From Ruminococcus flavefaciens (GTDB taxonomy: Bacteria > Bacillota > Clostridia > Oscillospirales > Ruminococcaceae): a DNA stretch of 64,000 nucleotides. Positions 46,752 to 56,168 of this stretch are shown in pieces. The stretch covers positions 124,001 through 188,000 of the forward strand of contig NZ_UETD01000002.1 in the NCBI RefSeq assembly GCF_900116855.1. The letters run 5' to 3'. Under the pieces are notes generated by a model. That model saw nothing but the letters and a program-made list of their open reading frames with translations. It was not told where the DNA came from and ran no database searches. Each line of letters starts with the position of its first letter. Position 1 is the stretch's first letter. The translations under genes and the position numbers were made by a program.

Positions 46752-47972
46752 TCACTTGAATACAGCAAGGAGGAATCCAGCTGCGATAGCAGAACCGATA
46801 ACACCTGCAACATTCGGTCCCATAGCGTGCATGAGCAGGAAGTTTGAGGGATTAGCCTTCTGACCTTCCATCTGAGATACACGGGCAGCCATAGGAACAG
46901 CTGAAACACCTGCGGAACCGATAAGAGGATTTATCTTGCCGCCTGAAAGCTTATACATGATCTTTCCAACGAGGAGTCCGCCGATAGTTGAGAATGCAAA
47001 TGCTGTAAGACCAAGAACAATGATCTTGATGGTCTCAAGTGAAAGGAATCTGTCGGCAGCTGTTGTAGCACCAACGGAAATTCCAAGGAATACAGTTACG
47101 ATGTTCATAAGAGCATTCTGAACTGTATCTGAAAGTCTCTCTGTCACTCCGCACTCCCTCCAGAGATTACCAAGCATAAGGCAGCCTACGAGAGGAGCCG
47201 TTGAAGGGAGAAGAAGGATTACGAACATAGCAACTATTATAGGGAAGATGATCTTCTCTGTCTTTGTTACGACACGAGTCTGCTCCATTTTTACTTCTCT
47301 TTCCTTCTTGGTGGTGAGAAGTCTCATGAGCGGAGGCTGTATCATAGGGATAAGAGCCATGTAGGAGTAAGCTGCGATAGCTATTGGTCCGAGGAGCTCG
47401 GGAGCCAGCTTAGTTGTAAGGAAGATAGCTGTAGGACCATCAGCACCGCCGATGATACCGATGGAAGCAGCCTGATTTCCACTGAATCCGAGGCAAACTG
47501 CTCCAAAGAATGCAAGGAATACGCCCATCTGAGCAGCAGCGCCGAGAAGAAGGCTCTTAGGATTGGAGATAAGAGGACCAAAGTCTGTCATAGCTCCAAC
47601 GCCCATGAAAATAAGTGAAGGATAAATTCCTGCCTTGACACCTATGTAAAGTATATCAAGAAGTCCGCCATGAGCCATGATAGCTCCGTAGCTGTGGTAA
47701 TCCTGATGCTCAGGGTCGAGGAAGTTGTCCCAAAGATTCATATGATAAAGTGCATCGGATGTATCTCCGCCTGTAAAGTAAGAAAGATTTACGAGGAGAC
47801 AGCCGAACGCGATACCTACGAGAAGAAGCGGTTCAAACTTCTTCTTGATACCAAGATAAAGGAGGACACAGGAAATAAGGATCATTATAAGATTTTTCCA
47901 GCCTCCGTCAATGAGAAAGCTATGGAATCCGGAGCTTTCCCAAAGAGTTTTAAGGGTTTCAAGTATATCCAT
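46752..47972 (-). CDS. oadB: Na+-translocating decarboxylase beta subunit
   Basis: 406 residues, about nine to eleven membrane helices; carries Na+ outward while decarboxylating carboxybiotin. Family blocks are GVGAMTDFGPLISNPKSLLLGAAAQ (the Na+-site region, in two parts), SIGIIGGADGPTAIFLTTKLA and the C-terminal NPLIGSAGVSAVPMAARVSQ, followed by NFLLMHAMGPNVAGVIGSAI. The Asp in GGADGPT corresponds to a functional site in OadB/GcdB. Last gene of the operon. Confidence 0.96.
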   Translation of the reverse strand: MDILETLKTLWESSGFHSFLIDGGWKNLIMILISCVLLYLGIKKKFEPLLLVGIAFGCLLVNLSYFTGGDTSDALYHMNLWDNFLDPEHQDYHSYGAIMAHGGLLDILYIGVKAGIYPSLIFMGVGAMTDFGPLISNPKSLLLGAAAQMGVFLAFFGAVCLGFSGNQAASIGIIGGADGPTAIFLTTKLAPELLGPIAIAAYSYMALIPMIQPPLMRLLTTKKEREVKMEQTRVVTKTEKIIFPIIVAMFVILLLPSTAPLVGCLMLGNLWRECGVTERLSDTVQNALMNIVTVFLGISVGATTAADRFLSLETIKIIVLGLTAFAFSTIGGLLVGKIMYKLSGGKINPLIGSAGVSAVPMAARVSQMEGQKANPSNFLLMHAMGPNVAGVIGSAIAAGFLLAVFK

Positions 47973-47984
47973 TTCAAGTCCTCC

Positions 47985-48386
47985 TTATGCGATAACAACC
48001 AGAGGAGCGCCTGTATCTACAACAGAACCCTTGCTTGTAACTACCTGAGCAACTGTACCGTCCTTAGGAGCTACTATCTCATTTTCCATCTTCATAGCCT
48101 CGAGGATAACGAGGATCTGACCAGCCTTTACAGCGTCGCCCTTAGCAACATCAACTCTGATGATGTTTCCGGGCATAGGAGCTGTCACTGTTTCACCTGC
48201 TGCAAGATCAACAGGGGCTGCAGGTGCAGGAGCGGGAGCTGCTGCGGCAGCAGGGGCAGCAGCAACAGGAGCAGCGGCAGCTGCAGGAGCTGGCGCAAGT
48301 GCCTCATATTCATCAAGCAGAACAGCTTTACCCTGCTCTACCTCAACCTCATAGGTCTTGCCGTTAAGAGTTACTTTATACTTCAT
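47985..48386 (-). CDS. biotin carboxyl carrier subunit
   Basis: 133 residues: an N-terminal strand region, a flexible Ala/Pro linker (about 35-60) and a biotinyl domain with the biotin-accepting Lys in LEAMKMENEIVAP. It shuttles the carboxyl group from the alpha subunit to the membrane beta subunit. Separate carriers of this kind are typical of Firmicute and anaerobe decarboxylases (GcdC, MmdC). It starts three bases from the OadG gene. Confidence 0.94.
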   Translation of the reverse strand: MKYKVTLNGKTYEVEVEQGKAVLLDEYEALAPAPAAAAAPVAAAPAAAAAPAPAPAAPVDLAAGETVTAPMPGNIIRVDVAKGDAVKAGQILVILEAMKMENEIVAPKDGTVAQVVTSKGSVVDTGAPLVVIA

Positions 48387-48388
48387 GA

Positions 48389-48772
48389 TTATTTGACCTC
48401 CTTAATGGAAATAAAGTGCAGCTCATTGAGCGGCTTCTGCATTTTGTCGGCAACTATTGCCATTATCATAGCAGCTTCCTTATCAGGAACGTCAAAGAGC
48501 TTAACATGACCTGCTGAACCGGGAGCAAGAGGAAGCTCCTTTTCTGTATCAGGAGCAGTCTCGGGTGCAGTCTTCTTTGCAGCTTCTGCATTAGCGCTTT
48601 CCTTTGCATTCTTTGACTTGAAGTAAGCGCCTGTGCAATAAAGAACTATCATCAGAAAAATAAGTCCGCAGAAGACAACGCAGTAACCGAATACAGCAGT
48701 TATAGCCGCATCACCGATAGACATTTCCTTTACATTTTCGGCAGCAGCAGTAAAAAAGTTTGAATCAAACAT
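48389..48772 (-). CDS. oadG: OadG-type gamma subunit
   Basis: 127 residues with one membrane helix (about 22-45, VFGYCVVFCGLIFLMIVLYC) and an Ala/Glu/Pro cytoplasmic region. An extra C-terminal block (AAMIMAIVADKMQKPLNELHFISIKEV, in two parts) resembles the segment in longer OadG proteins of anaerobes. The gamma subunit assembles the complex and stabilises the carrier. Confidence 0.88.
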   Translation of the reverse strand: MFDSNFFTAAAENVKEMSIGDAAITAVFGYCVVFCGLIFLMIVLYCTGAYFKSKNAKESANAEAAKKTAPETAPDTEKELPLAPGSAGHVKLFDVPDKEAAMIMAIVADKMQKPLNELHFISIKEVK

Positions 48773-48784
48773 AACTCTGCCTCC

Positions 48785-50182
48785 TTACATTTCCTCAATG
48801 GTGTAAACAGCTTCGTTTTCTTCCTTAGCCTTGCGGTCCTTGAGGAAATTGAGAGTCTGGTCGGGATAGCAGATGTAGCTCATTACATCTTCCTCACTGC
48901 GGCAGAGATCACCGAGAGCTTCTCTTGCTGCTGTAAACTCCTCACCTGTTCTCTTCTGGTCTTCGATACGGCAGTCAACTGCCTCACTGTCACCGAGTAC
49001 CTTTTCAACGAGCTCCTTAGCGATAGGTGCAGGAGGATTACCGTACTCGCCCTTTATGTAGTTCTTGATCTCCTTGGAGATATTCTTGTATCTTTCGCCA
49101 ACAAGCACATTTGTTACAGCCTGATTTCCTACCATCTGAGAGAGAGGTGTAACAAGCGGAGGATAGCCCATATCAGCTCTTACCTTCGGTATCTCGGCAA
49201 GAGCATCATCGAACTTATCCATTGCGTGCATATCGGTAAGGTTAGCGATCATGTTTGAAAGCATACCGCCGGGAACCTTGTAAACCAACGCCTGAGCGTC
49301 TGTACCAAGGCTCTTGGGGTTGAGCTGACCGTTGTCGATATACTTCTGCTTGATGGGCTTGAAGTAATCGTTTACCTTGTTTATGATATCTTCGTCAAGA
49401 CCGGTCTCGATGCCGTACTGGCTGAGAGCATAGAACATACTCTCGGTAGCGGGCTGAGAAGTACCGCCTGAGAAGCATGAAGTAGCACAGTCGATGACGT
49501 CGATGCCGGACTCGATAGCCTTTGTGAGAGTCATGTAAGCCATACCTGTTGTGCAGTGAGTATGGAGAATAAGAGTCATATCGCCGATAGCATCCTTGAT
49601 GCCCTTGATAAGGTGCTCAGCCTCATAAGGAGACATTGTACCTGCCATATCCTTGAGACAGATAGTATCAAAGCCCATTTTCTGGAGCTCCTTACACATC
49701 TCGATATACTTGTCAACTGTATGCACAGGGCTCTGAGTATATGAGATACATCCTGAAGCGATAGTCTTTTCTGTCGCATACTTCTTTGTGGCATTGAGAG
49801 CTGTCTCAATGTTTCTGAAGTCATTGAGAGCATCAAAAATTCGGATAACATCGATACCGTTCTTTATTGAAAGTTCAATGAACTTCTCAACTACATCATC
49901 GTGATAGTGCTTATATCCCAGAAGGTTCTGACCTCTGAGAAGCATCTGCAGTCTGCTGTTGGGAAGATTTTTCCTCAGATTGCGAAGTCTCTCCCACGGG
50001 TCTTCACCGAGATAACGAAGACAGGAGTCAAATGTTGCTCCGCCCCAGCACTCGATAGAGTAGTAGCCCGCCTTGTCCATATCAGAGAGAATGCCCTCAT
50101 AATCAGAATAAGGCAGACGCGTAGCCATCAGTGACTGATTGGCGTCACGCAATACGGTTTCTGTCAGTTGCACTTTTTTCAT
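48785..50182 (-). CDS. oadA: oxaloacetate decarboxylase-type alpha subunit (carboxyltransferase)
   Basis: 465 residues, the carboxyltransferase without a fused biotin domain. VQLTETVLRDANQSLMATR is the pyruvate carboxylase/OadA signature with the metal Asp, and the metal-binding motif LILHTHCTTGMAYM and carboxyl-transfer Lys region (FDTICLKDMAGTM) are intact. This type uses oxaloacetate. The start is ATG 50182 with GGAGG seven bases upstream. First gene of alpha-gamma-carrier-beta; together they turn oxaloacetate decarboxylation into a Na+ gradient. Confidence 0.94.
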   Translation of the reverse strand: MKKVQLTETVLRDANQSLMATRLPYSDYEGILSDMDKAGYYSIECWGGATFDSCLRYLGEDPWERLRNLRKNLPNSRLQMLLRGQNLLGYKHYHDDVVEKFIELSIKNGIDVIRIFDALNDFRNIETALNATKKYATEKTIASGCISYTQSPVHTVDKYIEMCKELQKMGFDTICLKDMAGTMSPYEAEHLIKGIKDAIGDMTLILHTHCTTGMAYMTLTKAIESGIDVIDCATSCFSGGTSQPATESMFYALSQYGIETGLDEDIINKVNDYFKPIKQKYIDNGQLNPKSLGTDAQALVYKVPGGMLSNMIANLTDMHAMDKFDDALAEIPKVRADMGYPPLVTPLSQMVGNQAVTNVLVGERYKNISKEIKNYIKGEYGNPPAPIAKELVEKVLGDSEAVDCRIEDQKRTGEEFTAAREALGDLCRSEEDVMSYICYPDQTLNFLKDRKAKEENEAVYTIEEM

Positions 50183-50291
50183 GTACAAGCCTCCTCAAAA
50201 ATAAATCTGCATAGCAGAAAAAATATACTGAAATTTGATCGGTCAGGAAATATTTGTTCAACATTTCTTAAAAAAATCCCAATCAAAATCA

Positions 50292-50320
50292 ATTATAACA
50301 TATTACAGAATAAAATTCCA
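50292..50320 (-). promoter_or_regulatory. promoter of the decarboxylase operon
   Basis: Weak -35 TGGAAT (50320-50315), 17-bp spacer, TATAAT (50297-50292) with TG one base upstream, that is, an extended -10. The leader is about 100 nt with no evident riboswitch. Confidence 0.65.
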
Positions 50321-50384
50321 CTATTTTTTCGGAAAATATAATTATTTTTTTATTTTACTCAAAAACAGCATGTTTTATATAACC

Positions 50385-50413
50385 AAAAAGCAGACCTTTA
50401 CAGATCTGCTTTT
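50385..50413 (-). terminator. terminator of the GTPase-nuclease gene
   Basis: AAAAGCAGA (50413-50405) pairs with TCTGCTTTTT (50394-50385), ending in a T run, directly after the stop codon. Confidence 0.85.
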
Positions 50414-50416
50414 ATT

Positions 50417-52984
50417 TCACATTGAGTCGATAAACTCTTTTATTGAAACCTCGGCGGCTTCGTATCTTTTTCTGAATTCAGTGGCAGAAATCCTCATAGC
50501 ACCGTTTCCGAGGATTATCATCTGCTCCAGACCATCTGATGTAGCGACCCTTACTTTATGCTTCTTTGAAAGCTCATGAGAAACCCTCTCGATATAAGAA
50601 TCCGCAGTTTCAGACTCCTTTGTATATACTATATTAATATTGCAGTATTTCTCAACTTCGCGGTGCTTTCCTTTTACTCTGTAAGCATCAAATACAAGTA
50701 TCAGCTCGCAGCCTGCGTACCCCTGATAGTTGCACATACGGTTGATAAGCTCTCCCCTTGCCGCATCAAGATTATCCCCTGCTATTTTTTTCAGGTCATC
50801 CCATGCGAATATAATATTATATCCGTCCACAAGAAGATAATCGGGGCCTTCATATTTGGGAAGTCTCACTTTTTTATCGTCTATTGAAACAGCTTTTGTC
50901 TTCTTGAAGGCTTTATGAGGATCACGGTTAATCTTACCATATGTCCTCTCAAATATCTCCATAAGCTCCTCGTCGCTGACAGCCTTTTCAATAAACCTCT
51001 GAGCTTTGTTCTTTCTTGCCTCGGGAGCCTCATCATCTTCGTTCTCATCAAGACTAAGCGGCAGGTGCATATGATCGTACACCTCGTTCCATTTAACAAG
51101 ATAACCTGCACCGTGTGAGCAGAATACAGAATCTGCACTGTTCTCTGTATCATTATCAGCCGAATATCCGATGGAACTTATTACTTCATCAGCATTGTGA
51201 CACTCCTTGTATCCGCCGAGAGAAAGCGAAAGCTTACCTTTGCCGTGAGTATAAGCAATGATATCTGCCTGATAGCTGTTCATTTCAGCCACAGGAGCAC
51301 TTCCTCTTATAACCGAGCTTTCGCCGATAGTCTCCGGAGTGTCAAAGGAGGCACACATACGCTGAAGATCGGAGATTGCTCTGCCAACATTTTCTGTCGG
51401 AACTTCCAACTCATAATCATAATACGGTTCAAGAAGAACGGATTCAGCCATTCTGAGTCCCTGTCTGATTGCACGGTAAGTCGCCTGTCGAAAATCGCCT
51501 CCCTCGGTATGCTTCAGATGTGCCTTTCCCTTTACAAGAGTCATCTTTATATCCGTAACAGGCGAACCTGTCAGAACCCCAAGATGAGTTTTTTCTTTTA
51601 CATGAGTAAGAATAAGTCTCTGCCAGTTTCTGTCAAGCTCATCCTCAGGGCACACAGTATCGATAACGATACCGCTCCCCTGCGGCAATGGTTCAAGAAG
51701 AATATGCGCCTCGGCGTAATGTCGCAGCGGTTCATAGTGGCCGACGCCCTCTACAGTATCCCGAATGGTTTCTCTGTAGGTGACCGCTCCGTCCATAAAT
51801 TGAATATCGAAGCCGAACTTATCAGCAATGAGCTTTGTCAGCACCTCAGTCTGAACGGCGCCCATAAGCTGAATATGTATCTCACGATTCTGTTCATTCC
51901 ACAAAATGTGGAGCTGTGGGTCCTGATCTTCAAGGATACGCAGTTCCTTCAGGGCTTCATATACGTTCTTATCCTCAGGCAGGGATACACGATAGGTCAT
52001 AACAGGTTCAAGAGCCGCTTCATCCGAGTCATTCTCCGCACCGATGCCCTGACCGGCATATGTCCCCGTAAGTCCGGTAACAGCACATACCATGCCTGCT
52101 TCTGCTGATTCCGACGTTCTGAACTTCTCACCGGTATAGAATCTTATGGAGCTTACCTTTGCGTTGACAACATTTCCATCCTGATCACTATAGCTCATGT
52201 CATCCCGCATTTTCAGCACTCCGCCTGTGATCTTCATATGTGTCAAACGACTTCCCTTAGCATCATATGATATCTTGTAGACCTTAGCGCCAAACGATTC
52301 TCCGTAAGCTTTCCCCGATGTATATCTGCAAAGAACGCTGATAAATTCCTCCACGCCCTGCATTTTCAGCGCAGAGCCAAAGAAGCATGGAAAAATCTGC
52401 CTGTTTTCAATTGCAGCAGAAATGCTTTCTTTACTGAGGGAACCTGTCTCGATAAACTGCTCCATAAGCTCCTCACAGCAGGTCGCACAGTCCTCGTCTA
52501 TATTGTCGAAGTCACCGGTAAAATCGACACACCTGTCCGAAAGCTCTTTCCTGAGTCTATCTATCAGGTGAGCCTTATCGGCTCCTATTAAGTCCATCTT
52601 ATTGACGAATACAAAAACAGGAATATTGTATTTTCTCAGAAGCTTCCATAGAGTTGTGGTATGGCTCTGTACACCGTCAGTTCCGCTTATAACAAGAACC
52701 GCGTAGTCGATGACCTGCATGGTACGTTCTGTTTCCGCAGAAAAATCAACATGTCCGGGAGTATCAAGCAGTGTAAACATAGTATCATCTACAGTAAACT
52801 CTGCCTGTGACGAGAAAATAGTGATACCTCGTTCGCGTTCTATTGAATTTGTATCAAGTGTGGAATTTCCGCGGTCAACTCTGCCAAGACTGCGGATAGC
52901 ACCCGAAGTATAAAGCATGGCTTCCGCAAGAGTTGTCTTTCCAGAGTCAACATGAGCGGTTATGCCTATAATAACGTTTTTCAT
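50417..52984 (-). CDS. TetM/EF-G-like translational GTPase fused to a Rae1/YacP-type NYN nuclease
   Basis: 855 residues. Residues 1-~665 are a ribosome-protection/EF-G-like factor: G1 AHVDSGKT (10-17), switch region ERERGITI (49-56), G3 DTPGH (74-78), G4 NKMD (128-131), then beta-barrel, domain III and a domain IV/V-like C-terminal part (EGGDFRQATYRAIRQG, PYYDYELEVPTENVG). After a charged linker (about 665-715), residues 716-850 match YacP/Rae1, the A-site mRNA endonuclease of B. subtilis: VDGYN at 719-723, LVFDAYRVKG, YTKESETADSYIE and VATSDGLEQMIILG. The NYN acidic residues are all present. Inferred role: a GTPase that brings an mRNA nuclease to the ribosomal A site. Tetracycline resistance is an alternative for the first part but not supported by context. 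Confidence 0.9.
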   Translation of the reverse strand: MKNVIIGITAHVDSGKTTLAEAMLYTSGAIRSLGRVDRGNSTLDTNSIERERGITIFSSQAEFTVDDTMFTLLDTPGHVDFSAETERTMQVIDYAVLVISGTDGVQSHTTTLWKLLRKYNIPVFVFVNKMDLIGADKAHLIDRLRKELSDRCVDFTGDFDNIDEDCATCCEELMEQFIETGSLSKESISAAIENRQIFPCFFGSALKMQGVEEFISVLCRYTSGKAYGESFGAKVYKISYDAKGSRLTHMKITGGVLKMRDDMSYSDQDGNVVNAKVSSIRFYTGEKFRTSESAEAGMVCAVTGLTGTYAGQGIGAENDSDEAALEPVMTYRVSLPEDKNVYEALKELRILEDQDPQLHILWNEQNREIHIQLMGAVQTEVLTKLIADKFGFDIQFMDGAVTYRETIRDTVEGVGHYEPLRHYAEAHILLEPLPQGSGIVIDTVCPEDELDRNWQRLILTHVKEKTHLGVLTGSPVTDIKMTLVKGKAHLKHTEGGDFRQATYRAIRQGLRMAESVLLEPYYDYELEVPTENVGRAISDLQRMCASFDTPETIGESSVIRGSAPVAEMNSYQADIIAYTHGKGKLSLSLGGYKECHNADEVISSIGYSADNDTENSADSVFCSHGAGYLVKWNEVYDHMHLPLSLDENEDDEAPEARKNKAQRFIEKAVSDEELMEIFERTYGKINRDPHKAFKKTKAVSIDDKKVRLPKYEGPDYLLVDGYNIIFAWDDLKKIAGDNLDAARGELINRMCNYQGYAGCELILVFDAYRVKGKHREVEKYCNINIVYTKESETADSYIERVSHELSKKHKVRVATSDGLEQMIILGNGAMRISATEFRKRYEAAEVSIKEFIDSM

Positions 52985-53098
52985 AATAGCTCTCCGAAAT
53001 ATATTATTGCTTTATTTTAACATAAAATCTCGAATTTGTCCATAGATGCGAACACAAATGGTTCAAAATGAATATAATAAATAAAAAGGAGCTTTATT

Positions 53099-53743
53099 AT
53101 GAGAACAATGCGCAGAAAAAGATATCGCAGATATCGTGTGGTTATCCTGTTAAGTATAATATCAATAGTCGTCTTCATTGTCTTTATCGAAACAGAAAAA
53201 GCACTGAAGCCTGTCGCAAAACTTCGGGCAGAACAATTCGCTAAGCAAACAGCCGATAACGTTATCGCCGCGGTTGTTTCCGAATATCTCACCGATAACA
53301 GATTTACATACGAGGATTTCGCTGTTGTAATGTACAATGATGACAATTCTCCTGTTTCCGTAGAAGCTATACCGTTTACAATCAACAAGATACAATCCGA
53401 GCTGACAGCCGAGATCAACAAGAGACTCAACTCATCGGGAGACAGGTCTGCCAAAATACCACTTGGTTCCCTGACAGGTTCACCTGTTTTTACCGGAAAG
53501 GGTCCCTCAATAAAGATAAGGGTTTGCCCTGTTGGCAGTGCCGAGGTGAAGCTGAAAAGCTCATTCACTCAGGCAGGACTTAATCAGACCTGCCACAGTA
53601 TTTCAGCCTGTGTAGATGTAAAAATGACATCATCCGTGCCAATGTACAGCTTTAACGTAAAGGCGGAGTTTGAATTTATTCTTGCAGAAAGCATTATTGT
53701 AGGAAAGGTACCTGATATTACTCCATATATGGCGCAAAAATAA
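53099..53743 (+). CDS. yunB: sporulation protein YunB homologue
   Basis: 214 residues: basic N-terminus, one membrane helix (about 14-31), then an extracytoplasmic region with AKLRAEQFAKQTADNVIAAV, VSVEAIPFTINKIQSEL, IPLGSLTGSPVFTGKGPSI and FTQAGLNQTCHSI, the YunB pattern. In Bacillus YunB is a mother-cell (sigma-E) protein needed for full spore formation. AAGGAG precedes the ATG. I see no clear sigma-E promoter in the 113-bp gap. Ruminococci are usually described as non-sporing, so this is notable. Confidence 0.9.
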   Translation: MRTMRRKRYRRYRVVILLSIISIVVFIVFIETEKALKPVAKLRAEQFAKQTADNVIAAVVSEYLTDNRFTYEDFAVVMYNDDNSPVSVEAIPFTINKIQSELTAEINKRLNSSGDRSAKIPLGSLTGSPVFTGKGPSIKIRVCPVGSAEVKLKSSFTQAGLNQTCHSISACVDVKMTSSVPMYSFNVKAEFEFILAESIIVGKVPDITPYMAQK

Positions 53744-53772
53744 ATGCCGTATCAAACAATACGGCATTTCTC
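53742..53772. terminator. bidirectional terminator
   Basis: AAATGCCGTAT (53742-53752) pairs with ATACGGCATTT (53759-53769). It separates convergent yunB and the methyltransferase gene. Confidence 0.88.
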
Positions 53773-53773
53773 A

Positions 53774-54412
53774 TCACTTGTTACCTTCAGCGCAGACCCA
53801 CTTTTCGCCTTCCTTGGTATGAACAGAAACATTCTTGAAGCCTGCATTTTCAAGGAGTTCTCTGAACTGTTCCAGAGTGGGATTAAAAAGGTCATATTTT
53901 CTGATACCCTCAATATCCTTTTCATCAAGGTCTGCATCTCCGTTTATATCAGCAACTATAAGGAACTTGCCGCCCTCTTTGAGAATTCTGTATACCTCTT
54001 TCAGGTTTTCCTGCGGATCGGGCCAGAAATAGAAGCTCTCAACGGTGATTATTTTATCAAATGTATCACTGTCAAAGGGCAGTTTCTCAACAGACGCCTC
54101 CACGACGTTGACTTTGCCGCTTTTAACATTCTCCATGTTACGCTTCAATGAAAGCTCCACTGACAGCGGCGAATAATCTACTCCCCACACTTTTCCGCCG
54201 CTGATATGATCAGCAATTCTGCGAATAGTCTCACCGCCGCCGCATCCGATATCAAGTACAGTGTCGCTGCTGTCGAAGTTGAAATAGTCCAGAGCCCATC
54301 CTGTTACCGCATAGTGTCTTTGGTTCATACCCTCCAGCATCTCTGCCCCTGCATCACCATGAGGTTTGCGTGGATTTCCCAAATCTGTTACAGATACTTT
54401 TTTCTCATTCAT
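53774..54412 (-). CDS. class I SAM-dependent methyltransferase
   Basis: 212 residues, Rossmann methyltransferase of the UbiE/COQ5-like group. Motif I is VLDIGCGGGETIRRI (52-66), the acidic strand end GVDYSPLS, and KIITVESFYFWPDPQ near motif III. Acceptor unknown; a small molecule is likely. AAGGAG precedes the ATG. It lies just outside the left end of the mobilizable element, so the element may have inserted next to it. Confidence 0.87.
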   Translation of the reverse strand: MNEKKVSVTDLGNPRKPHGDAGAEMLEGMNQRHYAVTGWALDYFNFDSSDTVLDIGCGGGETIRRIADHISGGKVWGVDYSPLSVELSLKRNMENVKSGKVNVVEASVEKLPFDSDTFDKIITVESFYFWPDPQENLKEVYRILKEGGKFLIVADINGDADLDEKDIEGIRKYDLFNPTLEQFRELLENAGFKNVSVHTKEGEKWVCAEGNK

Positions 54413-54504
54413 TTTCTATTCTCCTTAAAAGCCTTAGTGTTTTCATTTGATTCTGCTTCTCGCGCACTTTATGACTTCATAAAAACACCTATTTTACGGC
54501 ATAT

Positions 54505-56073
54505 TCAAATGCCGAATTTGATCTCAATGTCCTCGCTGAGGTGTGAGATGTAAACGACCTCGATCATCTCAGCGGCAACATCATGTTTTTCCTGCACTGT
54601 CAGGGTATCCCACATGGCAAGCGGTTCCGTCAGCGGTTTCGAGTTGATTGCTTTGCGCTTACGAGACTTGGTCTGCAACTTGCGTTCAAGCTCCGACTTC
54701 TTGGAGTGTAACTCCTTGATTCTCTGCTGAATGTATGCGAACACCACATCGTCTGCTTCTGCCATTCTGTCCATGAGGGAACGGATCTCGGTATCCAATT
54801 TCAGAATATCGCCCTTGATGCTCTCGACTTCCATATCGGGAGCTTCTTTCTGCTTATGGGCGATCTCGATCTGCTGTAATCTCTCACACATTGCTGCGTA
54901 GACGCTCTCCTCAATATCGTCAATTCTGATGCTGTACTTTCTTGCGACACACTTGTTGATCGTAAGCCAGCCGCTGTCAGCGAGGTATCTGTGGATATTG
55001 GTCGGTGACTTTTTCTGCATATCAATGATAACAGACAGTCCACATTCTTTGCATTTCAGCAGACCTACAAGCCATGAGTTGAGCGCCTTCCTGTTTGTCT
55101 GAAAACGCTTGTTCGTACTTTTCTTGTCCTGAACTCTCAGCCACAGTTCCGAGGAAACCAGTCCCTCATGATAACCGACTTTGACATATTTTCCACCGTC
55201 TGCGTTGTCGTGCATGAAAACTCCGTGAACGCCGTCATAGGCTTCGACCTCATCTATGATCTCATAGCCACGGCTCTGGAAGAAAGCATACACATCTTTA
55301 TCAGCACGGACATATAACGGATTTTTCAAGATTGCTGATAACGAGCCTGCATTCAATTTGCCGCTGTGACTTCCATTCTTACCGCCGTATTCATCGGTGC
55401 GGAGATAGCGGATCTCGTCCTCATGCTCCTTAAAATATGTGAGAATATCACGGAGCGAGGTTGACGGTTCAGCGTACATCTGATAGGCGAGCTTCAATGC
55501 TTCTGCCTGTTCCGAGGGAACAAGCACTGAGCCTTTTTTACCATTCACGATCATACGCTGTGTAGTGTATCCGAAGCTCATCATACGTCCCTGAAAGAAT
55601 CCAGTTTCTCTGCTTCTGGTGTTATAAGCATCTGCCACTCTGCCTGCGATCGTTTCTCTCTCAAACTCCGCAAAGTTCAGGAGATTGTTTCGCATCATGC
55701 GCCCTTCCTTAGTCTCCGTATTGAACGGCTCAGAGAGCGAGTAAACAGTCACACCGAGCTTGTCCAGTTCCTCAGAAACATTCAGATAGTCACGCAGATT
55801 ACGGCTAAAGCGGTCATACTTTTTTACAACGATACGACTGATAAGACCTTCACGGGCATCGCTCATCATCTGCTGAAAAGCTGGTCTATGCTCAGTGTCT
55901 TTTCCCGAAAATCCGTTATCACAATACAGGCGATACACACAATCTTCGCCTACATATTTGATGCAATCCTCCTTCTGCGATTCGATGGACAGCGAATTGT
56001 TATCCCTGTCCGCTACGGAACGGCGGACATAGATCGCAGTCACTCCGCCGTTGTTTGTTACCTTCTTTTTCAT
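54505..56073 (-). CDS. large serine recombinase (integrase)
   Basis: 522 residues. N-terminal resolvase domain with catalytic Ser19 in IYVRRSVADRD and the Arg motif VVKKYDRFSRNLRDY; then a recombinase domain with the usual GYTTQRMIVNG block, a zinc-ribbon-like region (LLKCKECGLSVIIDM and a later NKCVARKY) and a coiled-coil motif (RIKELHSKKSELERKLQ). Such enzymes integrate and excise elements at short att sites. GGAGG precedes the ATG. A hairpin CGGCAT/ATGCCG follows the gene (54488-54510). Confidence 0.95.
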   Translation of the reverse strand: MKKKVTNNGGVTAIYVRRSVADRDNNSLSIESQKEDCIKYVGEDCVYRLYCDNGFSGKDTEHRPAFQQMMSDAREGLISRIVVKKYDRFSRNLRDYLNVSEELDKLGVTVYSLSEPFNTETKEGRMMRNNLLNFAEFERETIAGRVADAYNTRSRETGFFQGRMMSFGYTTQRMIVNGKKGSVLVPSEQAEALKLAYQMYAEPSTSLRDILTYFKEHEDEIRYLRTDEYGGKNGSHSGKLNAGSLSAILKNPLYVRADKDVYAFFQSRGYEIIDEVEAYDGVHGVFMHDNADGGKYVKVGYHEGLVSSELWLRVQDKKSTNKRFQTNRKALNSWLVGLLKCKECGLSVIIDMQKKSPTNIHRYLADSGWLTINKCVARKYSIRIDDIEESVYAAMCERLQQIEIAHKQKEAPDMEVESIKGDILKLDTEIRSLMDRMAEADDVVFAYIQQRIKELHSKKSELERKLQTKSRKRKAINSKPLTEPLAMWDTLTVQEKHDVAAEMIEVVYISHLSEDIEIKFGI

Positions 56074-56168
56074 GTTTATCGACCTCCGATTATATGCAAT
56101 CGACAGCCGATCTTGCTATATCTATATCATAGCGCAAATCGGCTGCCATTGCAATAGTTTTTTGCAAA

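Noticed and set aside
47670..48509. 279-codon plus-strand frame opposite the decarboxylase carrier and gamma genes
   Set aside because: Cys/Ser-rich translation caused by the Ala/Pro-rich linker on the other strand.
51197..52108. 303-codon plus-strand frame opposite the GTPase-nuclease fusion
   Set aside because: Antisense to the GTPase domains; no start signal and no recognisable domain.
50417..52984. Acquired tetracycline resistance gene (tetM class)
   Set aside because: The GTPase half is TetM/EF-G-like, but the fused NYN domain and the chromosomal context without resistance-element genes argue for a housekeeping or regulatory factor.
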